DNA of 64,000 nt, taken from the NCBI RefSeq assembly GCF_019913785.1, contig NZ_JAIOHK010000055.1, positions 1 through 64,000 of the forward strand, in the 5' to 3' direction. Below, one piece after another: positions 48,516 through 58,288 of the stretch; position 1 is the stretch's first letter; each line of letters starts with the position of its first letter. The translations under genes and the position numbers were made by a program. The stretch is from Altibacter sp. (GTDB lineage Bacteria > Bacteroidota > Bacteroidia > Flavobacteriales > Flavobacteriaceae). Under the pieces are notes generated by a model. That model saw only the letters and a list, made by a program, of their open reading frames with translations. It did no database searches and was not told the DNA's origin.

Positions 48516-48956
48516 ATGGAAGAAAATACTGAACACAAAGGTTGGTTTGGCAGGAATTGGAAATGGGCCGTTCCCACCGGAGGATGTCTCTTAATCATTA
48601 TTCTATTTGTGGTATTTGCAGGCACCATGTTTATAGGAGTGACCTCTATTTTTACCGATTCGGAGCCTTATAAAGAAGCCCTAGCAAATGCCCAATCCAA
48701 CGAGCTGGTAATACAAGCCTTGGGAGAACCCATAGAAACAAGCGGAATGATTAAAGGTGGTATCAACTACAATAATGGCGAAGGGCATACCAACTTGGAT
48801 ATTCCCATCAAAGGGCCTAAAGGAGCAGCCGTATTGCATGTGGTGGCCGATAAATACACAGAGGTTTGGGAATATCAACTCATGGAAGTAACAATCAAAG
48901 AGACGGGAGAGATTATTCCATTGCTTTTGGAAGGTGGTTCATCAAACGATTTCTAA
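48516..48956 (+). CDS. Coa1-family membrane protein
   Basis: A 146-residue protein with one N-terminal membrane helix (about residues 16-42, after a basic/aromatic lead GWFGRNWKWAVP) and a C-terminal domain with PYKEALANAQSNELVIQALGEPIE, then GKG-like GPKGAAVLHVVADK, matching the cytochrome oxidase complex assembly protein 1 (Coa1) family. In mitochondria Coa1 helps early COX1 assembly; in bacteria the role is unproven and no cytochrome oxidase genes are near. The 390 bases after it (to 49343) hold only a terminator and a doubtful 37-codon reverse frame (48953-49066). Confidence 0.72.
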   Translation: MEENTEHKGWFGRNWKWAVPTGGCLLIIILFVVFAGTMFIGVTSIFTDSEPYKEALANAQSNELVIQALGEPIETSGMIKGGINYNNGEGHTNLDIPIKGPKGAAVLHVVADKYTEVWEYQLMEVTIKETGEIIPLLLEGGSSNDF

Positions 48957-49280
48957 ACTTTTTTCAGTTGCTCAAAAAATTGTTCCAGTTGTTGATCTAT
49001 ATTGTAATATGCGAGAAGAAGCCAAATCGTATTGCCTAAGCAACATCGAAATGATCCGTTCTTCATAAAATACGCTAACAAGTTATGGTGTAAACCATCG
49101 TAACCCTTGGTTTACCAAATTTAATTATTCTACCGCAATTACGGTCAATGTTCCGCTGTACATCCACATTTAAAAAAGCAGGTGAAAATCATAAAAATTT
49201 GTAATAATCGGGCAAATCTGTATTGGTAAGGCCTATAGGAACTAGAGAATTCAGTAAAGTAGAAAGGGAGGTGTGAAAGC

Positions 49281-49315
49281 AAAAAAAATCCCAAACTCCG
49301 TTAGGAATTTGAGAT
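49281..49315 (-). terminator. Terminator of atpD-atpC
   Basis: Reverse-strand 12-bp stem (49315-49304 with 49299-49288, two G-U pairs), loop TAAC, followed by at least seven U. It lies about 30 bases past the atpC stop. Confidence 0.85.
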
Positions 49316-49343
49316 TCGTATATAACAATTTTTGTTCTCTGAC

Positions 49344-49622
49344 TTAATCCGCCAGCACAACAATTCTATTCTCTTTACACTCCACAGTACCTCCAGTAAT
49401 CTCCAACACCCATTTACCACTGTCATCCTTGGTAAATTTCTTTTCGAACCCTTCTTTGATCGTCGGATTTCCACGAAATTTCACTTTACCCGCATCCAGC
49501 AATGATACGATGGCTGCGTGATTATTCAACATTTGAAAAGGTCCTTCTGTACCCGGTACGGTTACCGATTCTACTTCACCGGCTACAATGGATGCTTCAG
49601 GGGTTACAATTTCTAAGTACAT
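49344..49622 (-). CDS. atpC: ATP synthase epsilon subunit (short form)
   Basis: F1 epsilon subunit of 92 residues: MYLEIVTPEASIVAGEVESVTVPGTEGPFQMLNNHAAIVS (in parts), then the rest of the beta-sandwich, ending VECKENRIVVLAD. Most bacterial epsilon subunits are about 130 residues with a C-terminal helical hairpin that can inhibit ATP hydrolysis; that part is missing, as in other Bacteroidota. Operon with atpD, 73 bases apart, away from the other atp genes, which are not in the window. Confidence 0.95.
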   Translation of the reverse strand: MYLEIVTPEASIVAGEVESVTVPGTEGPFQMLNNHAAIVSLLDAGKVKFRGNPTIKEGFEKKFTKDDSGKWVLEITGGTVECKENRIVVLAD

Positions 49623-49695
49623 AGTTATTCGTATTGGGATTCGAGATTCGAGATTTGAGGTATTTACCTCTAAAATCCGGCGTCTCTAATCAATA

Positions 49696-51222
<1,527 letters not shown>

Positions 51223-51262
51223 TTATCTACGGGTGAGAAAACCACCCCGTTTTTCAACGGTG

Positions 51263-51294
51263 CAAAGATAGTTTTTTCTCTAAGAATATTGCAA
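51263..51294 (-). promoter_or_regulatory. atpD promoter (-33 TTG / -7 TATCTTTG)
   Basis: Reverse strand: TTG (51294-51292) and TATCTTTG (51270-51263) 21 bases apart; exact -7 consensus. Leader about 60 bases. Confidence 0.65.
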
Positions 51295-51577
51295 CGGAAT
51301 GCTCAAATTTTTTGAAGTGATTTTTATAGGGGCTGCTCCTTTTCCGCCAAAGGCGGATTTGTAGCACCGCGCTTTCCGCTATATCTTTTTTATTTGGGTA
51401 TTTGGCCTTTGCCAGTGTAAAAGAACAATAAAAAAGGATGCCGCTGCAATCGCTGCCCCAAGGACAGACAATAGTCGAAACTGTATACTTCTATATACGC
51501 TTAAAAAAAATTGGGAATAAATAAAAAATCAGAAATTTAAGCACCAAATCATGATACGGTCTCAATGACCGGCGCTC
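51295..51577. other. Intergenic stretch with hairpin element, atpD/glmS
   Basis: With the atpD leader this is 376 bases without a gene (51202-51577). It holds a short hairpin TCCGCC (51343-51348) with GGCGGA (51352-51357) inside a GC-rich patch from about 51327 to 51385 (GGGGCTGCTCC ... CGCGCTTTCCGC), flanked by AT-rich sequence. The patch looks like a dispersed non-coding element; no tRNA, small RNA promoter or coding frame is convincing. No clear terminator for glmS was found. Confidence 0.4.
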
Positions 51578-53425
51578 TTACTCTACAGTAACCGATTTAG
51601 CTAGATTACGCGGTTGGTCCACATTTCTGCCCAACATCACCGCAATATGATACGAAAGTAATTGTAACGGAATTGTGGTTACCAATGGTGTCAAGGATTC
51701 GGGCGTAAGCGGAACCTCCATGATATAATCGGCCAATTCCCGAACAGTGGTATCCCCTTCAGTAACAACTGCAATTATTTTTCCCGCACGTGATTTAATT
51801 TCCTGAATGTTGCTCACCACCTTTTCGTAATGGTTACTGTTCACCGCAATCACCACTACCGGCATATGTTCATCAATAAGTGCAATGGGACCGTGTTTCA
51901 TTTCGGCGGCGGGATAACCCTCGGCGTGGATATAGGATATTTCCTTCAATTTAAGTGCCCCTTCCAAGGCCACGGGAAAATTACAGCCTCTCCCAAGGTA
52001 TAAGAAGTTCCTAGCATCTTTGAATATTTCAGCTATTTTAACTATGTTGGCATCCGTCTTTAGTGTCTCTTCAACTTTTGAGGGAATCATTTCTAACTCA
52101 CGCAACAACAGCATATAATTGCGATGTGAAATTGTCCCTTTTATCTTGGCCAATTTTAAAGCAATCATGGTAAGCACTGTGATCTGCGTAGTAAAGGCCT
52201 TTGTACTCGCCACGCCAATTTCGGGTCCGGCGTGTGTATAGGTGCCACTGTGAGTTTCTCTCGAAATGGTAGAACCTACTACATTACAAATGCCATAGAC
52301 AAAAGCTCCCTTTTCCTTGGCCAACTTTATGGCCGCCAATGTATCGGCAGTTTCCCCGCTTTGAGAGATGGCAATCACCACATCCTTTTCGGTTATTATA
52401 GGATTTCGATATCTAAATTCGGAAGCGTATTCTACCTCCACCGGAATTCGTGCCCAGTCTTCAAAGATATATTCGGCTACCAATCCTGCATGCCAAGAAG
52501 TGCCACATGCAACGATGATGATTCGATCGGCATTAATAAACTTTTGAATATAATCTTCTAGTCCGCCTAATTTTATGATACCTTCATCGGCAAGTAATCG
52601 ACCGCGATAGGTGTCTTTAATAACGGAGGGCTGTTCATAAATCTCCTTCAGCATAAAATGGTCAAAACCACCTTTTTCAATTTGCTCTAAATTAAGCTGT
52701 AGTTCGTGTACATAAGGCGCTACAATACTATCGTCTTTTATTTTTCTGACTTTAATATCTCTTCCTCTTCGGATAATAGCCATTTCTTCATCTTCAAGAT
52801 AGATGGCGTTGTTGGTAAACTCAATAAAGGGTGAGGCATCACTTGCCACAAAAAATTCGTCATCCCCAATGCCAATAGCCAGCGGACTACCAAGTTTGGC
52901 AACTACAATTTCATCGGGCTTATTTTTGTCGAACAGCGCAATGGCATAGGCCCCAACCACCTGATTTAAAGCGATTTGGACTGCCTTTCCAAGCTTTACC
53001 TGTTCATTCTTTTTAACATCCTCAATTAAATTGACGAGGACTTCGGTATCGGTATCCGAAACAAAGGTGTATCCTCTTTTAATCAGCTCCTGCTTTATCG
53101 AAGCATAGTTTTCAATAATCCCGTTATGGATAATCACCAAGTCACCGCTTTGTGAATAATGAGGGTGTGAATTGATATCGTTGGGCACTCCGTGTGTAGC
53201 CCATCGAGTGTGTCCTATTCCAAGGCTTCCGCTGGATGACATAGCGCCATTTATTTTGGATTCCAGATCGGCAACCTTGCCTTTGGTTTTACAAAGTTGA
53301 ATATCGGTCCCATCGTACAAGGCGATCCCGGCACTGTCATACCCTCTATATTCTAGTCTTTTTAGTCCGTTTAGAATAATGGGATAGGCCTCTCTTTTAC
53401 CAATATAACCGACAATTCCACACAT
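51578..53425 (-). CDS. glmS: Glucosamine--fructose-6-phosphate aminotransferase
   Basis: Makes glucosamine-6-phosphate from fructose-6-phosphate and glutamine, the entry to UDP-GlcNAc. 615 residues. N-terminal glutaminase with nucleophile Cys2 (MCGIVGYIG), GIGHTRWATHG, SDTDTEVL; C-terminal double SIS domain with ACGTSWHAG, SQSGETADTLAA, GRGCNFPVALEGALKLKEISYIHAE (in parts) and the C-terminal PRNLAKSVTVE. Complete. Third gene of a reverse operon after the glycogen-synthase-like and DUF4270 genes; no glmS ribozyme-like leader is present. Confidence 0.99.
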   Translation of the reverse strand: MCGIVGYIGKREAYPIILNGLKRLEYRGYDSAGIALYDGTDIQLCKTKGKVADLESKINGAMSSSGSLGIGHTRWATHGVPNDINSHPHYSQSGDLVIIHNGIIENYASIKQELIKRGYTFVSDTDTEVLVNLIEDVKKNEQVKLGKAVQIALNQVVGAYAIALFDKNKPDEIVVAKLGSPLAIGIGDDEFFVASDASPFIEFTNNAIYLEDEEMAIIRRGRDIKVRKIKDDSIVAPYVHELQLNLEQIEKGGFDHFMLKEIYEQPSVIKDTYRGRLLADEGIIKLGGLEDYIQKFINADRIIIVACGTSWHAGLVAEYIFEDWARIPVEVEYASEFRYRNPIITEKDVVIAISQSGETADTLAAIKLAKEKGAFVYGICNVVGSTISRETHSGTYTHAGPEIGVASTKAFTTQITVLTMIALKLAKIKGTISHRNYMLLLRELEMIPSKVEETLKTDANIVKIAEIFKDARNFLYLGRGCNFPVALEGALKLKEISYIHAEGYPAAEMKHGPIALIDEHMPVVVIAVNSNHYEKVVSNIQEIKSRAGKIIAVVTEGDTTVRELADYIMEVPLTPESLTPLVTTIPLQLLSYHIAVMLGRNVDQPRNLAKSVTVE

Positions 53426-53435
53426 AGGGCATTAA

Positions 53436-55037
53436 TTAATTAGGTTTCGTATAATAAATTTGGAGCTTTAGTCTTTTCTCTTGATTTGAGGTAGTATTCC
53501 CAAATAGAACTGTTCCTTGTGGGGAAACAATACTGGCTGCAGGTATTTTTTTAATTCCCGGCGATTGGGTATTCTCTAGATCCTGAAAATCGGTAACCAA
53601 TACGTTATTGGAGACCATTAGCCCTAAAGACACATTGGTCGAATCCTTCCGCACTACATTACTCACAAAATTAGTAACTCTTATCTTATAGAATTCTCCA
53701 TTTTCATCGCTACCGCGTTCCAGTTTACCTAAATGTTCTGTTTTGGCATCGATTGGCACCGATGATGAGGAAACATCAAACGAATAATCGGGTAAGAGTC
53801 GGCTATTATTCATATCGTAAATAACAACTCGATCTGGTTCGGCCGAACCCCCTGTAATTTTACTTTGGTCAACGTAAAAAATTAGATTGGCCTCATTTAT
53901 AAGCCAGTTATTAACCCGTATTTCATCCAACTCATCCGGCACACCATTCTCGCCGGCAACCAATTCACCGTTTACTACTTTTAGTACGTCTATATCTCTA
54001 AAAAGGTCAACGACCGTAATAATACCATCTCCTCCTCTTAGATATAAGTTCGCTTCACCATTATCTACGTCCGGGTTTTGTAAGGCAGTTGCAATTGTGG
54101 GGTTTAATTCGTTTGAATAGGTGTTTACACTGATCCCACCTAAGGACATTAAAAATGTTTCGTCTTCTGTTTCTGAAGTAGTTGTACCATCGGTGGTAGT
54201 AGTGACCACATGTGAATAGTTAAGGGTAAACTTTGCCTGGCTAACATCGAAAACAAATAAGTTCCCATCACTGTTGTTCGAAGTAACTTTAAAATAAACT
54301 CCTCTGAAGAATTCCTTAAAGTTATTATTGTTCAGCAATTCGGGTTCCCCTTCGTGGTCAATGATCTTTTCTTCAAAGAACTCAACGGGTAATTCAACTC
54401 GCAAGCCCGGGGTTAGTTTAACTTCTTCATTATCATCGGTAGCAGGGTCATCTACTATTTCAATAATTTCATCTGCACTCGGAACAAAATCCTCTATGGT
54501 TGTGATAAGTGATCCCATAAAATTATCGAAGAGCTGTCCTTGATTACTATAGTACTGCTGAGCCTCCTCAAAGTTGGTAGCCGGATCGAAATCTCTTAGA
54601 AAATAATTAGACTCGTACATAGATATATTGATAGGCGAGTTGCCATAAATAGAATCTAATGTATAGGTTATTACCCCATCAGTGGATATTCCTGAAGCGA
54701 AAAATGGAATATAAAGAAATACACTTTTTAACTCCGTACTGTCGCCAAAATCGGGGTTAGGTGCATCCATTGTAATCTGCGATAAGAGATTCACAGTAGA
54801 TTTCCCATAGGTTGGGTCATTATAAATTCCTAATTGATATACGGGCAATGCGTTCGTTTGTACAGGTAATAACTTCTTACTATAAGCTACCACATTATCG
54901 CTTATATATAAGTCGGAATCAAAATTCTGAACTCCAATATCCGATACCAATGGGTCAAAATCTTCTTTACAGGAAGCCAGACCAATAATAAATAAAAATA
55001 TTGCCGCTATTCTTGGCAATGTATACTTGATTTTCAT
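53436..55037 (-). CDS. DUF4270 lipoprotein
   Basis: A 533-residue lipoprotein of the DUF4270 family: signal peptide with lipobox GLASCKEDFDPL, then VVAYSKKLLPVQTNALPVYQLGIYNDPTYG (in parts) and a mostly beta-structured body ending in LFGNTTSNQEKRLKLQIYYTKP. Function unknown; Bacteroidota only. Start at ATG 55037; a TTG two codons upstream is in the same frame. It stands between a glycogen-synthase-like gene and glmS with about 10-15 base gaps, an order I recall as conserved in Flavobacteriaceae, hinting at a surface-polysaccharide or cell-wall role. Confidence 0.88.
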   Translation of the reverse strand: MKIKYTLPRIAAIFLFIIGLASCKEDFDPLVSDIGVQNFDSDLYISDNVVAYSKKLLPVQTNALPVYQLGIYNDPTYGKSTVNLLSQITMDAPNPDFGDSTELKSVFLYIPFFASGISTDGVITYTLDSIYGNSPINISMYESNYFLRDFDPATNFEEAQQYYSNQGQLFDNFMGSLITTIEDFVPSADEIIEIVDDPATDDNEEVKLTPGLRVELPVEFFEEKIIDHEGEPELLNNNNFKEFFRGVYFKVTSNNSDGNLFVFDVSQAKFTLNYSHVVTTTTDGTTTSETEDETFLMSLGGISVNTYSNELNPTIATALQNPDVDNGEANLYLRGGDGIITVVDLFRDIDVLKVVNGELVAGENGVPDELDEIRVNNWLINEANLIFYVDQSKITGGSAEPDRVVIYDMNNSRLLPDYSFDVSSSSVPIDAKTEHLGKLERGSDENGEFYKIRVTNFVSNVVRKDSTNVSLGLMVSNNVLVTDFQDLENTQSPGIKKIPAASIVSPQGTVLFGNTTSNQEKRLKLQIYYTKPN

Positions 55038-55052
55038 ATGCAAAAATGTGTG

Positions 55053-55862
55053 TTACACCAATACTTTCGAATGGTAAAAGTCTAAATAAGCTTCAGAAAA
55101 AACATCCATATTGTGATATTTTAACACCGGTATTTCGAGATTATTAAGAAATAGCTCTAGTTCTTTTGGGATTTCTTCGGAACCAATTACAACCGCGTCT
55201 GAGTTTTTAACAGCGACCTTCATCATATTTACGTAATCCGGAACTTTTAATTCAAGCACCATTTCTTCGTCGATCCCGTCAAATTTAATTTTTTCAATAA
55301 CCTGTGTATCTAACGTGCCATCGAAGCCTTGATTGTATACAGAGGTCACTATTTTACTATTTTCGAACAAGGGTTCATTGTCGTAGTATTTCTTTAGATA
55401 CAAAGGTAAAAAAGAAGCCAGCCAACCGTGTACGTGAATAATATCTGGAGACCAGTTCAATTTTTTAACCGTTTCAATAACGCCCTTGGCAAAAAAGATC
55501 GCACGCTCATCATTATCTGCGAAGAATTTACCATCCTCATCGGCATAGGTCGCCTTACGTTTAAAATAATCTTCATTATCAATAAAGTACACCTGCATGC
55601 GTTCCTTTGGAATAGAAGCCACTTTAATAATTAACGGAACATCCATGTCATTAATCACCAAATTCATCCCTGAAAGCCGAATCACTTCGTGCAGTTGATG
55701 TCTTCTTTCATTAATATTTCCGTAACGAGGCATGAAAATCCGTATCTGACCTTCATTATTGTTAACCATTCGGGGAGCTTCAAACGACATTGAAGAAATC
55801 TCGGTCTCGGGGAGGTAAGGAATTACTTCGGAAGACACATACAAGACTCTCTTATCTTTCAT
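55053..55862 (-). CDS. Glycogen/starch synthase-like protein, N-terminal half only
   Basis: A 269-residue protein matching only the N-terminal (GT5) domain of glycogen synthases: VLYVSSEVIPY, IRIFMPRYGNINERR, VYFIDNEDYF, DIIHVHGWLASFLPLYLKK and KIVTSVYNQGFDG. The C-terminal nucleotide-sugar domain (about 200 residues) is missing, and the KxGG loop that binds ADP-glucose is replaced (PYLPETEISS). So it is probably not a working synthase. The frame ends cleanly, with no remnant behind it. Operon with DUF4270 and glmS. Confidence 0.82.
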   Translation of the reverse strand: MKDKRVLYVSSEVIPYLPETEISSMSFEAPRMVNNNEGQIRIFMPRYGNINERRHQLHEVIRLSGMNLVINDMDVPLIIKVASIPKERMQVYFIDNEDYFKRKATYADEDGKFFADNDERAIFFAKGVIETVKKLNWSPDIIHVHGWLASFLPLYLKKYYDNEPLFENSKIVTSVYNQGFDGTLDTQVIEKIKFDGIDEEMVLELKVPDYVNMMKVAVKNSDAVVIGSEEIPKELELFLNNLEIPVLKYHNMDVFSEAYLDFYHSKVLV

Positions 55863-55987
55863 CTATATTTAATTTATTAATTTGGCTTGACAGCTTTCCC
55901 TAAAATCTTACCCCTATTCGGTAGGATCAATTGAAAAAGGCCAATTTATTACAATTATTGTTTGCTGACTTTGCTGCTAAAAACACG

Positions 55988-55995
55988 CAAAATTA
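55988..55995 (-). promoter_or_regulatory. Candidate -7 box (TAATTTTG) for the glgA-like/DUF4270/glmS operon
   Basis: Reverse-strand TAATTTTG matches TAnnTTTG about 125 bases before the start. A weak -33. It lies back to back with the panC promoter box. Confidence 0.4.
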
Positions 55996-56026
55996 CGAAA
56001 ATTTATGCAGATTGCCTGTAATATCT

Positions 56027-56034
56027 TAATTTTG
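56027..56034 (+). promoter_or_regulatory. panC -7 box (TAATTTTG)
   Basis: TAATTTTG matches the consensus and ends 20 bases before the panC ATG. The nearest TTG (56012-56014) is too close for a normal -33. Confidence 0.45.
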
Positions 56035-56054
56035 CTCGCTCTTATTTCATTTTT

Positions 56055-56897
56055 ATGAAAATTTACGATCAAATCGATTCCCTGCAACTTGCTCTTTCTT
56101 CTTACAGGAAACAAAAAAAGATAGGCTTCGTACCCACCATGGGTGCGCTACATATGGGACATCTATCATTAGTACGAAGAGCGCTTAAGGAGAATAGTTG
56201 TGTTGTGGTAAGCATTTTTGTGAATCCAACCCAGTTTGACAATAAGACCGATTTAGAAAAATACCCTCGCACCCTAGCACAAGATGTAAGCCTTTTGCGA
56301 ACCCTAAAAGGAACAATCCTTATTTTTTCCCCGGAAGTTTCCCAATTATACCCAAATAAGATCACTTCAACTCAATACCATTTTGGAAGTATTGCCTCAC
56401 AAATGGAAGGAAAATACAGAAAAGGACATTTTAACGGCGTGGGAACCATTGTACGTTTACTTTTAAAAGCAGTCCAACCCCATACTGCCTATTTTGGCGA
56501 AAAGGACTTTCAGCAATTACAGATCATCAAAAAACTGGTTGCACTCGAAAAACTTCCCGTAAAAATTTCGGGTTGTGCCATTGTTAGAGAAAAGAGTGGC
56601 TTAGCTCTAAGCTCTCGAAACAGCCGGCTTTCTCAAAAACAACGGGAAGAAGCTACCCTAATCTTTCACACCCTAACAGAAGTGCGGAAGAAATTTAAAA
56701 CACACTCCATTGCCCAGTTAAACCAATTGGTTGCGGAACGATTTTTGAACAGTTCACTGAAATTAGAATATTTTGAAATTGCAAACGAAATAACCCTTAG
56801 AACGGCCGAACGCAAACGAAAAAACAATAAATACCGCGCTTTTATAGCCGCTTTTGCAGGATCGGTTCGTTTAATAGATAATATGCCTTTAAATTAA
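56055..56897 (+). CDS. panC: Pantothenate synthetase
   Basis: Joins pantoate and beta-alanine with ATP, last step of pantothenate synthesis. 280 residues. FVPTMGALHMGHLSLVRRA carries the HIGH-like motif HMGH, VVVSIFVNPTQFDN the substrate pocket, PHTAYFGEKDFQQLQIIKKL (in parts) and the KMSKS-like KSGLALSSRNSRLS. Complete. First gene of a forward unit with panD, a flippase-like gene and an esterase-like gene. Confidence 0.98.
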   Translation: MKIYDQIDSLQLALSSYRKQKKIGFVPTMGALHMGHLSLVRRALKENSCVVVSIFVNPTQFDNKTDLEKYPRTLAQDVSLLRTLKGTILIFSPEVSQLYPNKITSTQYHFGSIASQMEGKYRKGHFNGVGTIVRLLLKAVQPHTAYFGEKDFQQLQIIKKLVALEKLPVKISGCAIVREKSGLALSSRNSRLSQKQREEATLIFHTLTEVRKKFKTHSIAQLNQLVAERFLNSSLKLEYFEIANEITLRTAERKRKNNKYRAFIAAFAGSVRLIDNMPLN

Positions 56898-56909
56898 TAC
56901 CTTTGCACC

Positions 56910-57260
56910 ATGCAAATACATGTAGTAAAATCTAAAATTCACAGAGTCAAAGTTACAGGTGCAGACCTTAACTACATAGGAAGTATTACCATAGATGAAG
57001 ATCTTATGGATGCCGCCAATATCATTGAAGGTGAAAAGATTCAGATTGTAAACAACAACAATGGGGAACGTTTTGAAACCTATGCCATACCGGGTTCTCG
57101 AAATAGTGGTGAAATTACGCTAAATGGCGCTGCTGCACGTCGCGTAGCTCCAGGTGACATTCTTATCCTTATTACCTACGCGATCATGGAAGTTGAGGAA
57201 GCAAAAGCATTTAAGCCGGCTCTTGTCTTCCCGAACGAAGAAAATAACTTACTCACTTAA
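56910..57260 (+). CDS. panD: Aspartate 1-decarboxylase
   Basis: Makes beta-alanine from aspartate for pantothenate. 116 residues; synthesised as a pro-enzyme that cleaves itself between Gly24 and Ser25 (YIGSITID) to form the pyruvoyl cofactor. [19 protein letters not shown] and [16 protein letters not shown] match the family. 12 bases after panC. A TACCTTTG box lies directly before the ATG. Confidence 0.98.
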   Translation: MQIHVVKSKIHRVKVTGADLNYIGSITIDEDLMDAANIIEGEKIQIVNNNNGERFETYAIPGSRNSGEITLNGAAARRVAPGDILILITYAIMEVEEAKAFKPALVFPNEENNLLT

Positions 57261-57261
57261 T

Positions 57262-58227
57262 TTGAAAACCTCTTTGGTTAAATTTTTAAAGATTGCCATC
57301 CCACTTGGATTGGGTGTCTTTTTAATTTGGTATTCGTACTCAAAATTTTCTCCCGAACAACTCGAAGAAATAAAAATACACTTCCAAAATGCCAATTATG
57401 GCATTGTAGCTATGGCTGTATTCTTTAGTGTAATGAGCCATGTTTCCCGTGCGTATCGTTGGAATTTTATGTTAGACCCTTTGGGATACCAACCAAAACT
57501 GCTCAATAATTTCATGGCCGTGTATATCGCCTATTTAATGAATATTTTTATTCCAAAAAGCGGTGAAGTTTCTAGGGCATTGGTGATTGATAAATATGAA
57601 GGAGTTCCTTTCGACAAAGCCTTTGGGACCATTATCTCTGAACGCGTGGTCGACCTCTTGTTCCTTTTTGGGTTTACCCTCGCTGCGCTGTTTCTGCAGT
57701 TTGATGTACTGTACACTTATCTTTCGGAAAACATCCCTGCATCTAAACTGTATTATTCTCTGGGTGGATTAGCAATCCTAGCCGTGCTATTTTTCTTATT
57801 TCTGAAATTTTCCAAATCGGCTTTACAGCAAAAGGTAAAACATTTTTTTTCAGGATTGAAAGAGGGCGTTTTTAGTATTCTTAAAATGAAAAAAAAGGGG
57901 GCGTTTATATTGCATACGGTCTTTATTTGGGGTTTATATCTGCTTTCCTTCTATACGGCAACCTTTGCCTTAGAGGAAACATCGGCCATTACTATGGGTG
58001 CCCTAATCATTACTTTTGTGGTAGGAAGCTTTTCTTTCGCCTTTACCAATAGCGGCTTTGGGTCTTACCCGTTCTTTGTCGCCGGAATTTTAGCCGTCTT
58101 TGGGATTACTGAAACCGTTGGAACTGCCTTCGGATGGATTGTGTGGACCTCGAATATTGCATCCATTGTGTTTTTTGGAGCACTCTCCTTCTTTATGCTT
58201 CCTATATATAATAAGGTGATCAAGTAA
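57262..58227 (+). CDS. Lysylphosphatidylglycerol synthase-type membrane protein (flippase-like)
   Basis: A 321-residue membrane protein with about eight spans, of the LPG-synthase transmembrane-domain family (YbhN-like). Family features: HVSRAYRWNFMLDPLGY, AVYIAYLMNIFIPKSGEVSRALVI (in parts) and EGVPFDKAFGTIISERVVDLL. Bacterial members flip or move lipids. No ATG is available; TTG 57262, one base after the panD stop, begins LKTSLVKFLKIAIPLG. An ATG at 57154 in the same frame lies inside panD and is unlikely. Confidence 0.87.
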   Translation: MKTSLVKFLKIAIPLGLGVFLIWYSYSKFSPEQLEEIKIHFQNANYGIVAMAVFFSVMSHVSRAYRWNFMLDPLGYQPKLLNNFMAVYIAYLMNIFIPKSGEVSRALVIDKYEGVPFDKAFGTIISERVVDLLFLFGFTLAALFLQFDVLYTYLSENIPASKLYYSLGGLAILAVLFFLFLKFSKSALQQKVKHFFSGLKEGVFSILKMKKKGAFILHTVFIWGLYLLSFYTATFALEETSAITMGALIITFVVGSFSFAFTNSGFGSYPFFVAGILAVFGITETVGTAFGWIVWTSNIASIVFFGALSFFMLPIYNKVIK

Positions 58228-58288
58228 TTTTTTTTTGAAGAAAGCAAATTCAAAATTTAGTATCTTTCGACATCTTAAATTAGTTCTT

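Noticed and set aside
48953-49066. 37-codon reverse frame after the Coa1-like gene
   Set aside because: Short, isolated, overlaps the 3' end of the opposite gene, and has no recognisable motif or promoter.
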